From contig NW_011887299.1 in NCBI RefSeq assembly GCF_000151315.2, forward strand, positions 1,264,885 through 1,328,884: a stretch of DNA of 64,000 nt. The letters run 5' to 3'. Origin of the DNA: Capsaspora owczarzaki ATCC 30864 (Eukaryota > Opisthokonta > Filasterea). This document shows positions 46,119 to 57,302 of this stretch, piece by piece. Position 1 is the first letter of the stretch. Each line of letters opens with the position of its first letter. Under the pieces are notes generated by a model that saw only the letters and a program-made list of their open reading frames with translations, was not told the DNA's origin and searched no databases. Made by a program: the position numbers and the translations under genes.

Positions 46119-48394
46119 TGGTTTTGTGAGTGTTTTTGTGATGTCGGATGAATGGATGATATGAGGAGTGATCCGTCGGGAATGAAATCTCCGTGCGTAC
46201 TTGAGCGCAATGGCACACGTCAATCCTGTCGAGCTCGAAAATGACAGTGGAGTAGCTGTTACGAGATGGGAGTAAAAAGTTGTCCGCCTGTGGGTCGTGG
46301 TGACAGGGGTACAGCGCGTTGCATTGGAATCGCGGAAGTTTTCGTTGAGGTTGAACAATGGTTGCGCATGTCCACCTCGGACCTCGAGCAGGGGGGGTTT
46401 GCGCAATCGACTGCTGCACTACCGCTGCACAACCACGGCAGGTGCTGTACCAATGTGGAGTGTCATTTGCTGTATTGCTACGGGGACTGTGGGGGGTGGG
46501 TGCGGCTGTATCTCAAGATGCGGTTTTGACCTGAGAACAACTAATGCTGAGAACATCCGAACGCAAATCTTCTAAATTTTGAGAACCATCCAAACGCAAA
46601 TCATATTTCAAAGCAAGCTTGACAGATAGCTCTGGAGTTGCATTCTTGGAGCGTGACAGCACGCGATGGCGTTGTTCGACTGATCAAACAAAGCCAAAAA
46701 TCCGCACAAAGTGCACACACACACACAATCGGCGTAGAAACTCAGAATAAGCATCCGCATCCCTTACATCCATTCTCCAAATGTCGTAAAAGTCGCTCAT
46801 CTTCAGTCTTTCTTTTGACGTTTTTCCTCAACTGTAAGTGTTTTTCTTAGCCGTTTTCCCGCCATTCCTTTTCCATTGTTCGTTCTCTCTTTTCTCCCCC
46901 ACTTCTTGCAATACTTCTTCTTGACCTCTATGTGTGTGTTTTCCTATCTGTGCGAGTCCATGTCGATGCTCTTCACCTCCCTGCATCATCATCATCATCC
47001 ACAATCAATGAGAAAACAAAGAAGCCGTGTCGACCTTGCTCTTTTCACGTGTTTACCACCGTCGGTCCATTTTCGCTGCGCATCGGAGCGGCTCTCTCTT
47101 CCCCCTGTTGACTTGTACTCTTCATCACAACCCTTCTCGTACAAAATGTGTGTGCATCATTGTGTGTCTTTGTGTGTTGCTTTGCTGCCCGCGGTTCCAA
47201 ACACCACACACGCTTTGCCGACACGCACTTTTTTCGTTACCTCTGTCATCACTCCGATTCACACGCAACTCGCCTCCCAATGGTCTTTCCCCCCCCCCCC
47301 GCATTGCAAACCCCAACCACCACTCTCTCCATCTCATTCACTCTCACTCTCATTCACTCTATTTCCATGTCAAATGCTGCTGAGTGTTGAATGCTGTCCG
47401 AAGCCAATCAAGCGATTCTACATCCCTATCATCTAGCTCGCTTCGTTCCACGCTCAATCCAAATCCCCAACAATTGCTGCCAACGTGGTGCATGCGTGGT
47501 ACCCCCCTTTTTCTCACCTCTCTCTTTCACTCACTCTCTTTGTCACCACGTTGTCTTTTCGCTGACGCGCTCCTTCTAAAATTGCGGGTCAACGTGGGAC
47601 TTTTTCTTTGCTGCACAACGTGAAAAAAAAAAAAAAAAAAAAAAAAAAAACGCATGCAATGAAAATTCAGAGCTTTTTGTGATTTTTCACGTGTAGCTTT
47701 TTTTTTTTTTTTTTTTGATTTTTGTTGATTTTTGATTTTTGACTTTATCACTCTTCATTTTCTGTTCACTTCTTTGACTTTTTTTTTTCCATTTTGCCGT
47801 TTGGGTAATGTCAGATTTCTTGCATCCTCTCCTTGTATCATCACATCATGTGGGGGGGGAGGGAAGTGGTGTTGCAATGGAAGAGAGGAAGCGGATTTTC
47901 AAATTCGCATGGGAATGCCAATTTCACCTCCTCCTTCTCTCCTTCTCTCCCTCTCCTCTTCTCTCATGCTTCCTCATTCATCACACTCTACCTCTTTTTT
48001 TTTTTTTTTTTTTTTGATTTCTTGCTGGTCATGTGTCTCCCATTTCCATTTCCATTTCCCCGCCCTTCTTTTTCCCCTTGCATTGGCTGCATTGTGGTAC
48101 GTCGTCAAACGTGTGCTTTTCCCTTCGTCTGATTTGCTGAAAACTCGCCTCCTCCCAAAAAATAACAAAATTCACCACCGTCGTTGTTATTCACAAAATG
48201 TCAAAACACCACGACTCACACCTCGCAACAAAACACGCAAAAAAACCCAACCCTTCTGTTCTCTTCTCTTCCACACCTCGCTCGTTCGACTTGGCACGCG
48301 CCATTACCACCAAACCCCAAACACAGCAAGAACAAAACTCACCTCCTTGCTTCCCCCATTTTGCTATTCCAATTGACAGAAAAACTCTTCACTC
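46119..48394. other. Divergent intergenic region, macro-SirTM / perilipin
   Basis: About 2.3 kb, the longest gene-free stretch in the window. It is rich in CT-type and T runs, with 28 A at 47623-47650, T runs near 47699-47716 and 47995-48015, and a (AC)n piece at 46712-46725. Open frames here are low complexity. No gene, repeat family or RNA gene is recognised. Confidence 0.5.
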
Positions 48395-50116
48395 ATGTCT
48401 GCCGAGTCTGCTGCCACCCCCGCCGCCTCTGCCTGGACGCTGATTGCGCGCGTCACCTCGCTCCCCGTCGTCCACTCTGCCGTCGACAAGATGACTGGCA
48501 TCTACGAAAACACAAAGTCGTCCAGCGACTATGTCAAGCGCACGCTCGAGTCTGTCGAGGGCTCGGTCGCCCTTGCCGCCGCTGCCGCCAAGCCCCTGAT
48601 CCAGCCGTTCGAGCCCACGCTCCGTGGCATTGACACGTTCGGCTGCCGCCAGCTCGACCGTCTCGAGGAGACGCTGCCCATCATCCGCAAGCCCACCGAC
48701 GAGATTGTCGCCGACTCGCGCAAGCTTGTCGAGGACGCCGTCACGCAGGGCAAGCACCGCCTCGAGGTGCTGCGCGACACAAACGAGAAGCTCGTCAAGG
48801 ACGTTGTCCGCGCTGTTGTCGACGAGCGGGTCAAGCCCCGCGTCGAGCACCTGCTCACCACCACTGAAAAGACGGTCGACTTTTACCTGCCCAACAACGC
48901 CTCGGCCGCCTCTGCTGCCGACGAGGCCGAGGTCGAGACGCTCACGCGCGTCCAGAAGCTCTCCACCAAGGTCCAACGCCGTCTGTACAGCCGTGCCATG
49001 ACCCAGATCAAGGACGTCCAGCTCCGCTCCCAGCAGAGCCTCGAGTCGTTCAAGTTTACCGTCGACCTCATCCAGTACGCGCAAGAGAACATTGACCTGC
49101 AAGCCGGCCGCATCCGCTCGACCATTGCCAAGGGCAAGGCCTCTGTCGAGTCCATTGGTGGCATTGAGGATGTCCGCAAGTCTGTCGCCGCCGCCTCCGA
49201 GCTCGTCCTCTCGCTGTCCGAGTCTGCCATTGGCGCCGCCAAGCACCCCCGCACCTCTGCCGCCCTTGTTGCCGACCACGTTGCCACCCGTGCCTCTGCT
49301 GCTTCTGCCAAGCTGTCCTCCACCGCGCAGGCTGCCTACACTCGCTCTGTCGAGACTGTCACGCCCTACACGACCGCCGTCACCAACGCTGCCCAGTCGG
49401 CCTACACGCGCTCTGTCGACACTGCCGCTCCTTACACTAACGCTCTCCAATCCAAGGCTGCCCCCTATGTTGCTTCCCTCAAGGCCTCTGCCCTGCCGCT
49501 CGCTCAATCGCTCCAGACACACATCCAAAATGCCACCAACGCGCCCGCTGCCGTTGCCTTGAAGGAACGCGCACAGCCTGCCCTTGCCTCCCTCCAGCTC
49601 GCCTACACTCGCCTGCACAAGGACCTTGTCGACCTCGCTGCTGTCCTCAAGTCTGCCCGCACCACCCAACCGGAAGAGGCTGCCGCCAACGCCCAGGCTC
49701 ACGCCGAGGTTGTTCGTCTTGCCGCCCTCCTCCAGGAAGGCCTTGCCACTCTTCAGCACCTGACTGCTTCGATTTCTTCCCAGTACACTTCCACTTTTAG
49801 CCAGCTGACTGCTCTTGCCCAGCGCGCTGCTTCCTTCCTGCCCGCCAACCGCTTCTTCTCCTTTGCTGCCGCTGCTGCTGCTGCTGCTGCTCCCCAAAAC
49901 GAGGAGGCCGCGTCCTCGATTGAGCTGGAGGAGGTTGCCGCCAAGGCCGCCCCTGCTGCCGAGTTTGTCGACGCGTCCGAGCGCCTCTCCGAGAGCGAGG
50001 AAGACGAATCCAACGCCCAGTTTGAGGAGGCTGAGGAGGTTGACGACGAAGAAGAAGAGCTCGAGCAGGACGACGACGAGGAAGCTGACGACGATGAAGA
50101 TGCTCAGGACGAGTAA
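48395..50116 (+). CDS. Perilipin family lipid-droplet protein
   Basis: Single exon, 573 residues. Perilipins coat lipid droplets and gate lipase access. The N-terminal part (about 10-130) matches the PAT/perilipin domain: ARVTSLPVVHSAVDKMTGIY, EGSVALAAAAAKPLIQPFEP, CRQLDRLEETLPIIRKPTDE and ADSRKLVEDAVTQGK. The middle is helical and alanine-rich with repeated 11- or 22-residue-like units such as AAYTRSVETVTPYTTAVTNA and AQSAYTRSVDTAAPY, suited to amphipathic helices on a lipid surface. The C-terminus is strongly acidic (EEAEEVDDEEEELEQDDDEE). It has no signal peptide and no membrane helix. A long minus-strand frame over it is a codon-bias shadow. Start: first ATG after a C-rich leader, directly before MSAESAATPAAS. 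Confidence 0.88.
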   Translation: MSAESAATPAASAWTLIARVTSLPVVHSAVDKMTGIYENTKSSSDYVKRTLESVEGSVALAAAAAKPLIQPFEPTLRGIDTFGCRQLDRLEETLPIIRKPTDEIVADSRKLVEDAVTQGKHRLEVLRDTNEKLVKDVVRAVVDERVKPRVEHLLTTTEKTVDFYLPNNASAASAADEAEVETLTRVQKLSTKVQRRLYSRAMTQIKDVQLRSQQSLESFKFTVDLIQYAQENIDLQAGRIRSTIAKGKASVESIGGIEDVRKSVAAASELVLSLSESAIGAAKHPRTSAALVADHVATRASAASAKLSSTAQAAYTRSVETVTPYTTAVTNAAQSAYTRSVDTAAPYTNALQSKAAPYVASLKASALPLAQSLQTHIQNATNAPAAVALKERAQPALASLQLAYTRLHKDLVDLAAVLKSARTTQPEEAAANAQAHAEVVRLAALLQEGLATLQHLTASISSQYTSTFSQLTALAQRAASFLPANRFFSFAAAAAAAAAPQNEEAASSIELEEVAAKAAPAAEFVDASERLSESEEDESNAQFEEAEEVDDEEEELEQDDDEEADDDEDAQDE

Positions 50117-51272
50117 AAGCGAGCAAGTTTGAGCTCGATTCCGCTTCCTGGTTTTTTTCTCTCTCACGCTTTGTTGTATTTTGATGCTTGATTTTTTTTT
50201 CGTTTTAAAGCCCATTGCGATGCACATACACACTGAAAGTTGGGCAATACACGCTTTTTTGCTTCAGAATCGTTCAGAATCAGGTCACTCATTGTCTGTC
50301 TTTTGGAACTGCATTTTGTTTTTTTCTTGGGTCACCCACAGCCACTCGTGTTTGTGCCAACTCATTTGCTCTACATTGTGTTTTGTTTTCTGTGAGTGAT
50401 TTGAATCACAAAACAATGCACAAAAGTACACAAACAAAAACAAGAAGAAAATTCCGGTGGCGTTCTTTTGTTGCGATTCTCGGTCTTTTGCTGTTTTTTT
50501 CGGTTTCATCGCCCACCCTATTCACAATCTGCATTGAGATCCGCATTTGTGTGAAATGACGCGTCTTGTTTGATCTCATCGATGATGGCGTGGATGGCTG
50601 TTTCGTGGGGCGCGGGCGGCTGATTGTACAGCTCGAAGCGAATGCAGAATTTGGGAATTTGCCATTTTCGCACCTTTCCCCATTTCTCTCTCACTCATGC
50701 GGAAAGCGCTCCCGGCGATCCGCGATGCTGTAGAATCAACAAGTCGCTGTCGTTCAATGCGCAATGGACGACTACTCGACGTAGCCTTGAGCGCATAGTG
50801 CTTGCTGCTTGGGCAAACTTGAAAATTCGAAAAGTACGCAGTCCTCACTTCACCAAAAACGAAAAATCGGGGAGCCGTGCCACATGGCCGCCCTTTTAAG
50901 TTAAGGTTTGGCAAAAGCGAGTGTTGTTTGGATGTTTAGGCTCTACGACCTTGTACGGAAAACAATAATTATTCAGTGGATGTGCTTATGGCGAACAGCA
51001 GGCAATTCGCATTGTTTTCGTTTTAGAACTTTCATCTCTGCTTCCTTCTCTGCGTCCTGTATTTGTGTGTTGTTCAAGTTGCCCTTGAAACGCCAAAGTT
51101 ATCGGGAATACAACCCTCCAGGTCTCACTCGTTGCTCACTGTTTCGATTTTTGTTTGTCCCTGTTTTTTGTTTGTTTTTGTTCTTTTTCTCGTTTCTCCA
51201 GGTTTGTATCAGCTCGGTTTCGTTCCTCGTATACACTTTACAACCGCTGCCCCCCCCCCCCGCTCAACAACC
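50117..51272. other. Intergenic region, perilipin to bZIP
   Basis: Mostly AT-rich, with a C run (51250-51260) 12 bases before the bZIP start. A minus-strand stretch at 50518-50844 reads in one frame except for a TGA at 50697-50695 and has protein-like segments (see findings). On the plus strand 50624-50899 is also open. Neither is convincing as a gene. Confidence 0.45.
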
Positions 51273-51442
51273 ATGCCGATCGGTGCGCAAGCACTTGAAG
51301 TCAATGATGTAGCACGACGTGCACCGCATTCTGCCAAAGTGGTTGGCACGTCAAACGCGCCTGTGCAACCTCAGCCACAGCAACTACAACAACACTTCCA
51401 CAGTCAGCAACACCAGCTCCAGCCGCAATCCCAGCAATCCCC

Positions 51443-51482
<40 letters not shown>

Positions 51483-53471
51483 CGTTCGTTTGCAGAATCT
51501 CTCTTGCAACAACCGCCAACAACCTCTGGCGGACAGATATTTTCTGCGCGCTTCCCATCAGCCAGCCCCGGTGCCCAGCAACAACCGCCATACCTCTCGA
51601 GAAACTTTCTAGACGCTGGTTCGGGCCAGGCCGAAAACCTCAATCCACTCGCACGCGCCGAAACCAGATCCGCTGACACCCAACAACCCTCCGTCTCCAA
51701 TAACAACAGCGCGCGTCAGTCTGCGTCCTCCATGTTTGACCTCGAGCCATCGGGAGGGTCCTCGCCATTTGGCCAGTTGATGACCAATGCACCTGCTCAG
51801 CCATCCGCACCGAGCGCACCGAACGCGCCGAAAGGGAAGCCGCTTGCCATGCCCCTCCCGAGCCAGGTGAACGAGTTTGTCAAGCTCCAGCAGGCTGCGT
51901 TGCAACGGCAGCAAGAAATTCAAGGCCAAAACCCAGCTTCGTTGGATGCGAATGGTGCGATGGGAACTGGGCCGGACGCCATGACGCCAATTTCCAGCGC
52001 TCTCTCGTCGTATTTCGGCATGCCAGTGTCGAATCAGGGCAACAACAGCCTCGGAGGAGTGAACTTGTCAGAGTTGCCAACACCCTCTGCGCTGCTGGGA
52101 ATACCACTGTCGCTGTCTGGAACGTCCATGCCGTTGCCGATGCCGGCTCAAGAAGGATTTGCGCCGCAGTCGCTCGGCTTCCCTCTTGCTCAGCAGCAAG
52201 ACGTGCTCAACCAGTATGTGCAGTTGCAGCACTTACAGGAACAGCAGCAACAGCTCCAGGATGACCAGCAGCAGCAGCTGCAACAACAGCGCTTACTGAT
52301 GCTCGAACAACAGCGCCAGCTTCAGAATCAACAACAGCTGTTACTGGACCAGCACGGCCAAGGCGATCAGCAGCAGCAGTCGCAACCATTCGATGCGTCG
52401 CTCCAGGCGCTCAGAACCAAGCGCGCTGCTCCGTCCCGCACGTCCCTCTCAAGCGACGGAGGGGGAAGCGTCGATAATTTGGCCTCCTCCAGCCCGAGTC
52501 AACCGCGCAAGCGTGGCCGCGTCAAAGTGCAACAGATTCCGGAGCACGAGCATCAGCCTCTTGTTGGTGGAACGCCAGGATCCGAAACGATGGCCGAGCC
52601 CCAGACTGCTGCTGCCCGCCTTTCTGGGGGCTCCTCTGCCGAGATGGAACCACACGCCATCATTTCGGGTGAGCCGTTGAAACGCGGACGGCCGCGACGA
52701 GCCTCGGCCCTCGCTGCCATGCCAATCTTCCGACGCGAAGCCAAAGTTCAGTTTGATGGAAGCGACGCGTCTTTTGCGGGCAGCTCCAGCGAGTCGGTCG
52801 ACACGGATGAAACAGATCCGGCGAGTAACTTTGAAGCGCTCGCCGCGTCCCACGCAGACGGCACTCGACGCCGCGCTCGCAGAATCCGTCGGTCGTCTGG
52901 GGGCACCGACAGCACTGGCAATCGAAGCAGTTTCAGTGGAAGCGAGGGCGTATCGTTGGCCGATGCAACCAAAGCAGCGGCTCGGTCTGCCGCAGCGGAC
53001 GGGTGGACAAAAGGAGCAGATCCGTCCATCACAACGCTTCGGGCACACGATGCTGCGCTGATGGAGGGTGCTCCGGAAGATGTGGCCCAAGGCTCCGTGA
53101 CGGCAGCTGCAGTGGAAGCAGAGCGCAAGCGGATTGCCATCGAGAGGCTCGACCAGGTCGACATTGACCAAGAAATTGAGGATGAATATGGGGATTCGCT
53201 CGACCGGGGCGTGCGCAAGCGTCTCCGAAACCGAAAGGCGTCCAGGCTGTGTCGCCTCAAGAAAAAGTACTACATTCAGCGGCTTGAGGCAGAGTGCGAT
53301 GACTTGACCGATCGGAACATTGCTCTGGCCACCAGCTTGCGCGAGCACGAGCGGCAGTGCGAAGCCCTCAAACGAGAAAACCTAGAGCTCCGTGCGCGCT
53401 TTGGGCTGCTCGATGACACTGGCAGAATCCCGGACGCGACGTCGTTGCCCAGGCTGGAAAGTAGTGTTTGA
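51273..53471 (+). CDS. bZIP transcription factor with AT-hooks and poly-Q
   Basis: Single exon, 732 residues. The C-terminal bZIP (about 640-705) has basic region RGVRKRLRNRKASRLCRLKK with the invariant Asn and Arg, and a leucine-zipper-like coiled coil (YIQRLEAECDDLTDRN, REHERQCEALKRENLELR). Two AT-hook-like motifs lie upstream: RKRGRVKV (about 412) and KRGRPRR (about 469). The rest is disordered and Gln-rich: a run of about 14 Gln near residue 60 encoded mostly by CAG, and further QQQ-rich blocks at about 310-370. It should bind DNA as a dimer in the nucleus and regulate transcription; the partner and target site cannot be read. The start is the first ATG after the C-rich leader; the frame is open upstream to 51063 but that sequence looks like UTR. 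Confidence 0.87.
51441..51481 (+). repeat. CAG/CAA repeat coding poly-Q
   Basis: Near-perfect CAG repeat inside the bZIP gene, coding about 14 consecutive Gln. Length variation between strains is likely. Confidence 0.92.
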
Positions 53472-53794
53472 AGTAGTGTTTGAGCAGGGGGCAAATGATG
53501 AGCAGTTCTCTTGTACTACAGCTTGTCAGATGTGGTCGCCAGCTATTATTTTGTAGTCCTTATTTATCACCCTCCTTCCTGGTTGCTGTTCTGCATTGGT
53601 TGATTAGCATTTCGCTTTTGCATCGTCTGTTGTGTTGCACTTTTTCGCAATGTTCGAGCTGTCGGTCGATATGCTCCAGCTTGCAGCTTTATGTACATGA
53701 ATGATATTGTATCAATCGATTGCCAAATACAAAAAGCCTTACCAAACTGAATCCATCGTTTCAGTCGTAACTTTTTTCGGAACGGAATACTAGA
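53472..53794. other. Short intergenic spacer
   Basis: Lies between the bZIP and TRIQK-like genes on the same strand. T-rich, with nothing recognised. Confidence 0.4.
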
Positions 53795-54253
53795 ATGGGT
53801 CGAAGCAGCGGTTTGGGCGGCGGTGGCGGTGGCGGCGGCGGTGGTCCAGATCGCATCGACGCACGACCCATCGAGCATTACAGGCGATCTATTGGTGAGG
53901 AAAACGCGAGTGGCTTGTGGCTTGTGGCTGGGGTTGGGGTGGGGGGCGAGATGTGGGTTCAGTGGCGCAAACTGAGCGAGATTGAGATTCAGCCATTGCA
54001 TCAATGCATCAATGCGTCAATGCGTCTGTGCGTTGATATATTTTGCATTGGATTGAATTTCGGCCATTTGGTAGGACGACAAGAAAACCGAGGACGAAGC
54101 AAGCAAGCGACGCTGAGCATTAAAAACACGGCTCAGATCAGACGAACAGGCGAGAAATCAGTTACTGTGCCAAAGGAGGCATATACGTCACTCGCACTGC
54201 TGGCACTGGTCATTGTGGCTGCTGGACTCTACTGGTGGATGCACCACGCATAA
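53795..54253 (+). CDS. TRIQK: TRIQK-like small tail-anchored ER protein
   Basis: Exons 53795-53894 and 54075-54253 give 92 residues; human TRIQK is 86. After a run of ten Gly, the segment ARPIEHYRRSIGRQENRGRS resembles the DQYRKQIGKQ start of TRIQK, and further Qxx[KR]-type triplets occur (QENR, QIRR). A basic middle region is followed by one C-terminal hydrophobic helix (SLALLALVIVAAGLYWWM). TRIQK proteins are ER membrane proteins of poorly known function. The intron (53895-54074) is phase 1 and keeps the frame. The match rests on size, topology and motif order rather than on strong identity. Confidence 0.6.
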   Translation: MGRSSGLGGGGGGGGGGPDRIDARPIEHYRRSIGEENASGLWLVAGVGVGGEMWVQWRKLSEIEIQPLHQCINASMRLCVDIFCIGLNFGHLVGRQENRGRSKQATLSIKNTAQIRRTGEKSVTVPKEAYTSLALLALVIVAAGLYWWMHHA

Positions 54254-54445
54254 GAAATGTGCGGACTGCGTTTTTTGGAGCACTTTTGTGTGGAAGGACT
54301 TATTGTTATACCAAGTAATAACTGGGGAAAATGGATGGCAGATTTCACAAAGTACGTGCACAGTTAAGCGTAAGCAACATGACCTACATCATGTCTTGGG
54401 CGGCAGAGAACGCATCAGATCAGCTTGTAGGAATCCGCAATAGAC

Positions 54446-56139
54446 TCATCGCAAGGCGAACGGCGACATCAACCGCAACCACAGCAGCAACAGACCCTGG
54501 TTGGACTGGAGCAGCCACAAGAGCACGCGAGCAACGATTGTCAGCGCAGACGTCTTTTGCAGGCGGAGGCGCGATTGGAGTCGCTTGGTGGCAAGCCGGG
54601 ACTGCTCGACAAGGTCGCCCAGTGCTGACCAAGCCTGCAGTGACGCTGCAGCCAAAGCAACAGTGATGCTCGTCTGAATTGCACGCGCGCAAAGAGACGC
54701 CCAGTACTGAGGGTCGCTCAGCTTGGCCAGCAACCGCGGCAGAAACTTGGAAATTGCTCGCAGCGGTTGCCGGCACTCTGGGCAGAGCCCTGCACCCCGC
54801 TGCGACGATGCAAACCACCTCTGCATGCACTCAAGATGTGCGACATGCTGCGGAACGGATTTGCAGAAGTTTAGGAGAGGCGGGAGCGTTGCGGATTCTT
54901 GTGGTGCTTCGGTCTCAGGATTGGGTTGAAAATCACCGACATTGGTGCGAACATCGGAAGTGTCTGTATCCGTCGACTCGTCGTCAGAGGAGGATTCTGA
55001 GGATGGATCAGAGGACGATTCTGAGGACGATTCTGCGGAAGATTCTGAAGACGGTTCCGAGAACGATTCTACTTCTGCAGAGCGTGACCGTCGCCGGCGT
55101 CGTGGTCGAAGAAGCGCTATTTGGCGGTGCCATACTGCTATATCGTGCAACGGCTGATTCCTTTCGAGCAGCGCCGCTTCGGAGGGAGACAGATCGGCAA
55201 TCGATCCTTGGCAAATGCTGCAATCGGATGCAGGGCGGACAGCAGCGCCTGTGAGATGATGTTCACTACCAGTCTCTGTGCATTGCCCTTGATCCGCAAG
55301 ACGACCGTCAAGCATGAGACGGTTGCGTTGAAGTAACAATGTTGTGAGCAGGTGTGTGAGCTCCTCCAGGAAGCACACGACTGCTAGGGTTATTGGAATG
55401 GCTCTGGTGAGTCGAACGCGTCGTAACAAGAATGCAGCCAGCTTGTTCCGGTCCTTTGGTGGCAGTTTGTTTGCACTTTTAGTCTGAAACACAAAAAGCA
55501 AAAAAACAAACATGTCTCCTTGGTTAGACTCTGTGTCAAAGCCGCCCGCATGCATACAAGAATGCACCAAAGAGCCCACGCTCATGCTCGGAACAACTAT
55601 ACGCAATCATGGCACTCGCTTCTTACAAACGTGGCAACGCGGCTCAGAATGGTCGCAAGAACGTACGCCAGAATGAAATGCACGCCTGCATGGATGGGCC
55701 GATCCTCGTCGCGCAGATCGTGCCCCAGCGCCAGTCGCTCGAGTGTCAGCGATGCATCCCGCGACAAGTTCGTCCATGCGAGCAGCCTTGCAAACGACGC
55801 CGGGACGAACGGCGGCGAAAGGCCGACAATTCGGGTCAGTACATTGACAATCGCACGCGCTAGGACCCGCGACGGCGCCCGGACGATGGCTGTGATGATG
55901 CTTGGACTGCCAGCAGCACGATCAGGCGTGGGCGTGAGGTTGTTGGGTGTCCGGGGCTGAATGTTGACGATTCGTGCTGGTTGTTGTGGCTGCTGAGCGG
56001 TCAGGCTCGGTTGGTACCGCCTGCCGCTCGCCCAGCAGTGCACAGCCCAGCCAAAGCCTGCAGCACGCACTGATTGGTAGACGAGAACGGTGGCCGTGGA
56101 CGCAGCCCGCAGACGCTGTATGGCGTCCGATTGCTCCAT
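54446..56139 (-). CDS. Membrane RING-type E3 ligase with split RING
   Basis: Exons 56139-55627 and 55483-54446 give 516 residues. The N-terminal half has two weakly hydrophobic segments (PSIITAIVRAPSRVLARAIV, IHAGVHFILAYVLATILSRV) and another after the splice (AIPITLAVVCFLEELTHLLT). A RING-like set follows: CSIC near residue 245, then after about 110 residues NFCKSVPQHVAHLECMQRWF and CPECRQPL. The Cys/His order fits a RING-H2 or RINGv, with a long Ser/Glu/Arg-rich insert between the first Cys pair and the rest. The C-terminus has further hydrophobic stretches (IQTSITVALAAASLQAWSAL, ALTIVARVLLWLLQ). Probably a multi-pass ER or organelle ubiquitin ligase. I do not recognise an orthologue; peroxins PEX2/10/12 were considered but their N-terminal motifs are absent. 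It converges on the TRIQK-like gene. Confidence 0.68.
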
Positions 56140-56941
56140 GGGTGGGATATTAGAAAAATTTGATGACGCGCCGTTCTGAGCGAATCAGAAACTGGATCTT
56201 GTTACTTGTTGCCTTAACACAGCAAATAAAAGTGCTCAAATCTGAGGATCAAGCCAAATAAGCAAACAAACAAACAAGACCAAAATCACGACTGGTGGAC
56301 ACCAATCTGCGCTGCCAAATCTCTTGTCATTTTCGCTTTTTCGCTTCATGCAAGTGCTCTTGTACAATGAGATGAGAGCGAGTCGCCGAAATCCATTCGC
56401 TCGTGTTTGTGCTGATTTTGGCTGTTTTGGGTCGCGCGATCATCTCAAACGCAAGTGTGCGGAAAAATGAACATCGGCACCGTGCGTTGTTTTTTTTTTT
56501 TTTTTTTTTTTTTGTCCGTGTCGGCTCATTGAGTTTAGTTCAAGGTGCGGAACACAATGCAAAAGAGCGAGCCAGCATATTGCCATAGATTGAGCATGTC
56601 TAGAAAACAGCTCTTGTCTTGGTCGGTCGGCCCGAGCGCGTTCACGAGATTGTGCATGCTGACGGGTGCCAAAGGTTACTCAATGTTGTTGATGTGCGCC
56701 AATTTTCCACTCGACTCAGTCTTAATAATTTTTTATTTTTGAAACTTACGAGCACACAACTTGGCGATCACCCAAAAAAACCGCCTCAATCCGCTCTCAG
56801 CAGCGAGCGCAACGGAGACTTTTTTTTTCTCTTTTTTTTTCTTTTTTTTTTTTGTTTATTTTGTATTGAATTTGCATTGCAGCACAGCTTTTTTTTTTTT
56901 TTTTTTGATTCCGGTGAGAAGGTCCGTTCTCCAGCATTAAC
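56140..56941. other. Divergent intergenic region with T runs
   Basis: Contains T runs at 56490-56512, 56820-56853 and 56889-56906, the last 36 bases before the F-box gene start. I see no gene. Confidence 0.55.
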
Positions 56942-57268
56942 ATGTCACTGTGGCGACCACCGGAGCCGGACATCCGAGGGGTGCAGCTGGTTGAGCTTCC
57001 GCACGAGGTCCTTGAGCACATCATCATGTTCCTGGACTACGAGAGCGTGCAGCGCGTTGCCGAATCGTGCCTGTTTCTTCGCAGCGTCGTCCTGTCAAGC
57101 CGACCGCTCTGGCGCGTCCTCCTCCTCCGCGAGCGCCCCTGCCTCTCGCGGTCCTCCCGAGCGCTCCTCGAGTCACAAGGGTAAGCGTTTCCAACCAACC
57201 AGCCGCCCCCTGTGCCATTGTCACCCACCCCCACATCCCCGTGTGTCTGTCGTCGGAGAGAGGACCAA

Positions 57269-57302
<34 letters not shown>

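Noticed and set aside
48389-50233. 614-codon minus-strand open frame
   Set aside because: It exactly overlies the perilipin gene and is Gly/Leu/Arg-rich as expected for the antisense of a codon-biased gene; the plus frame has family motifs.
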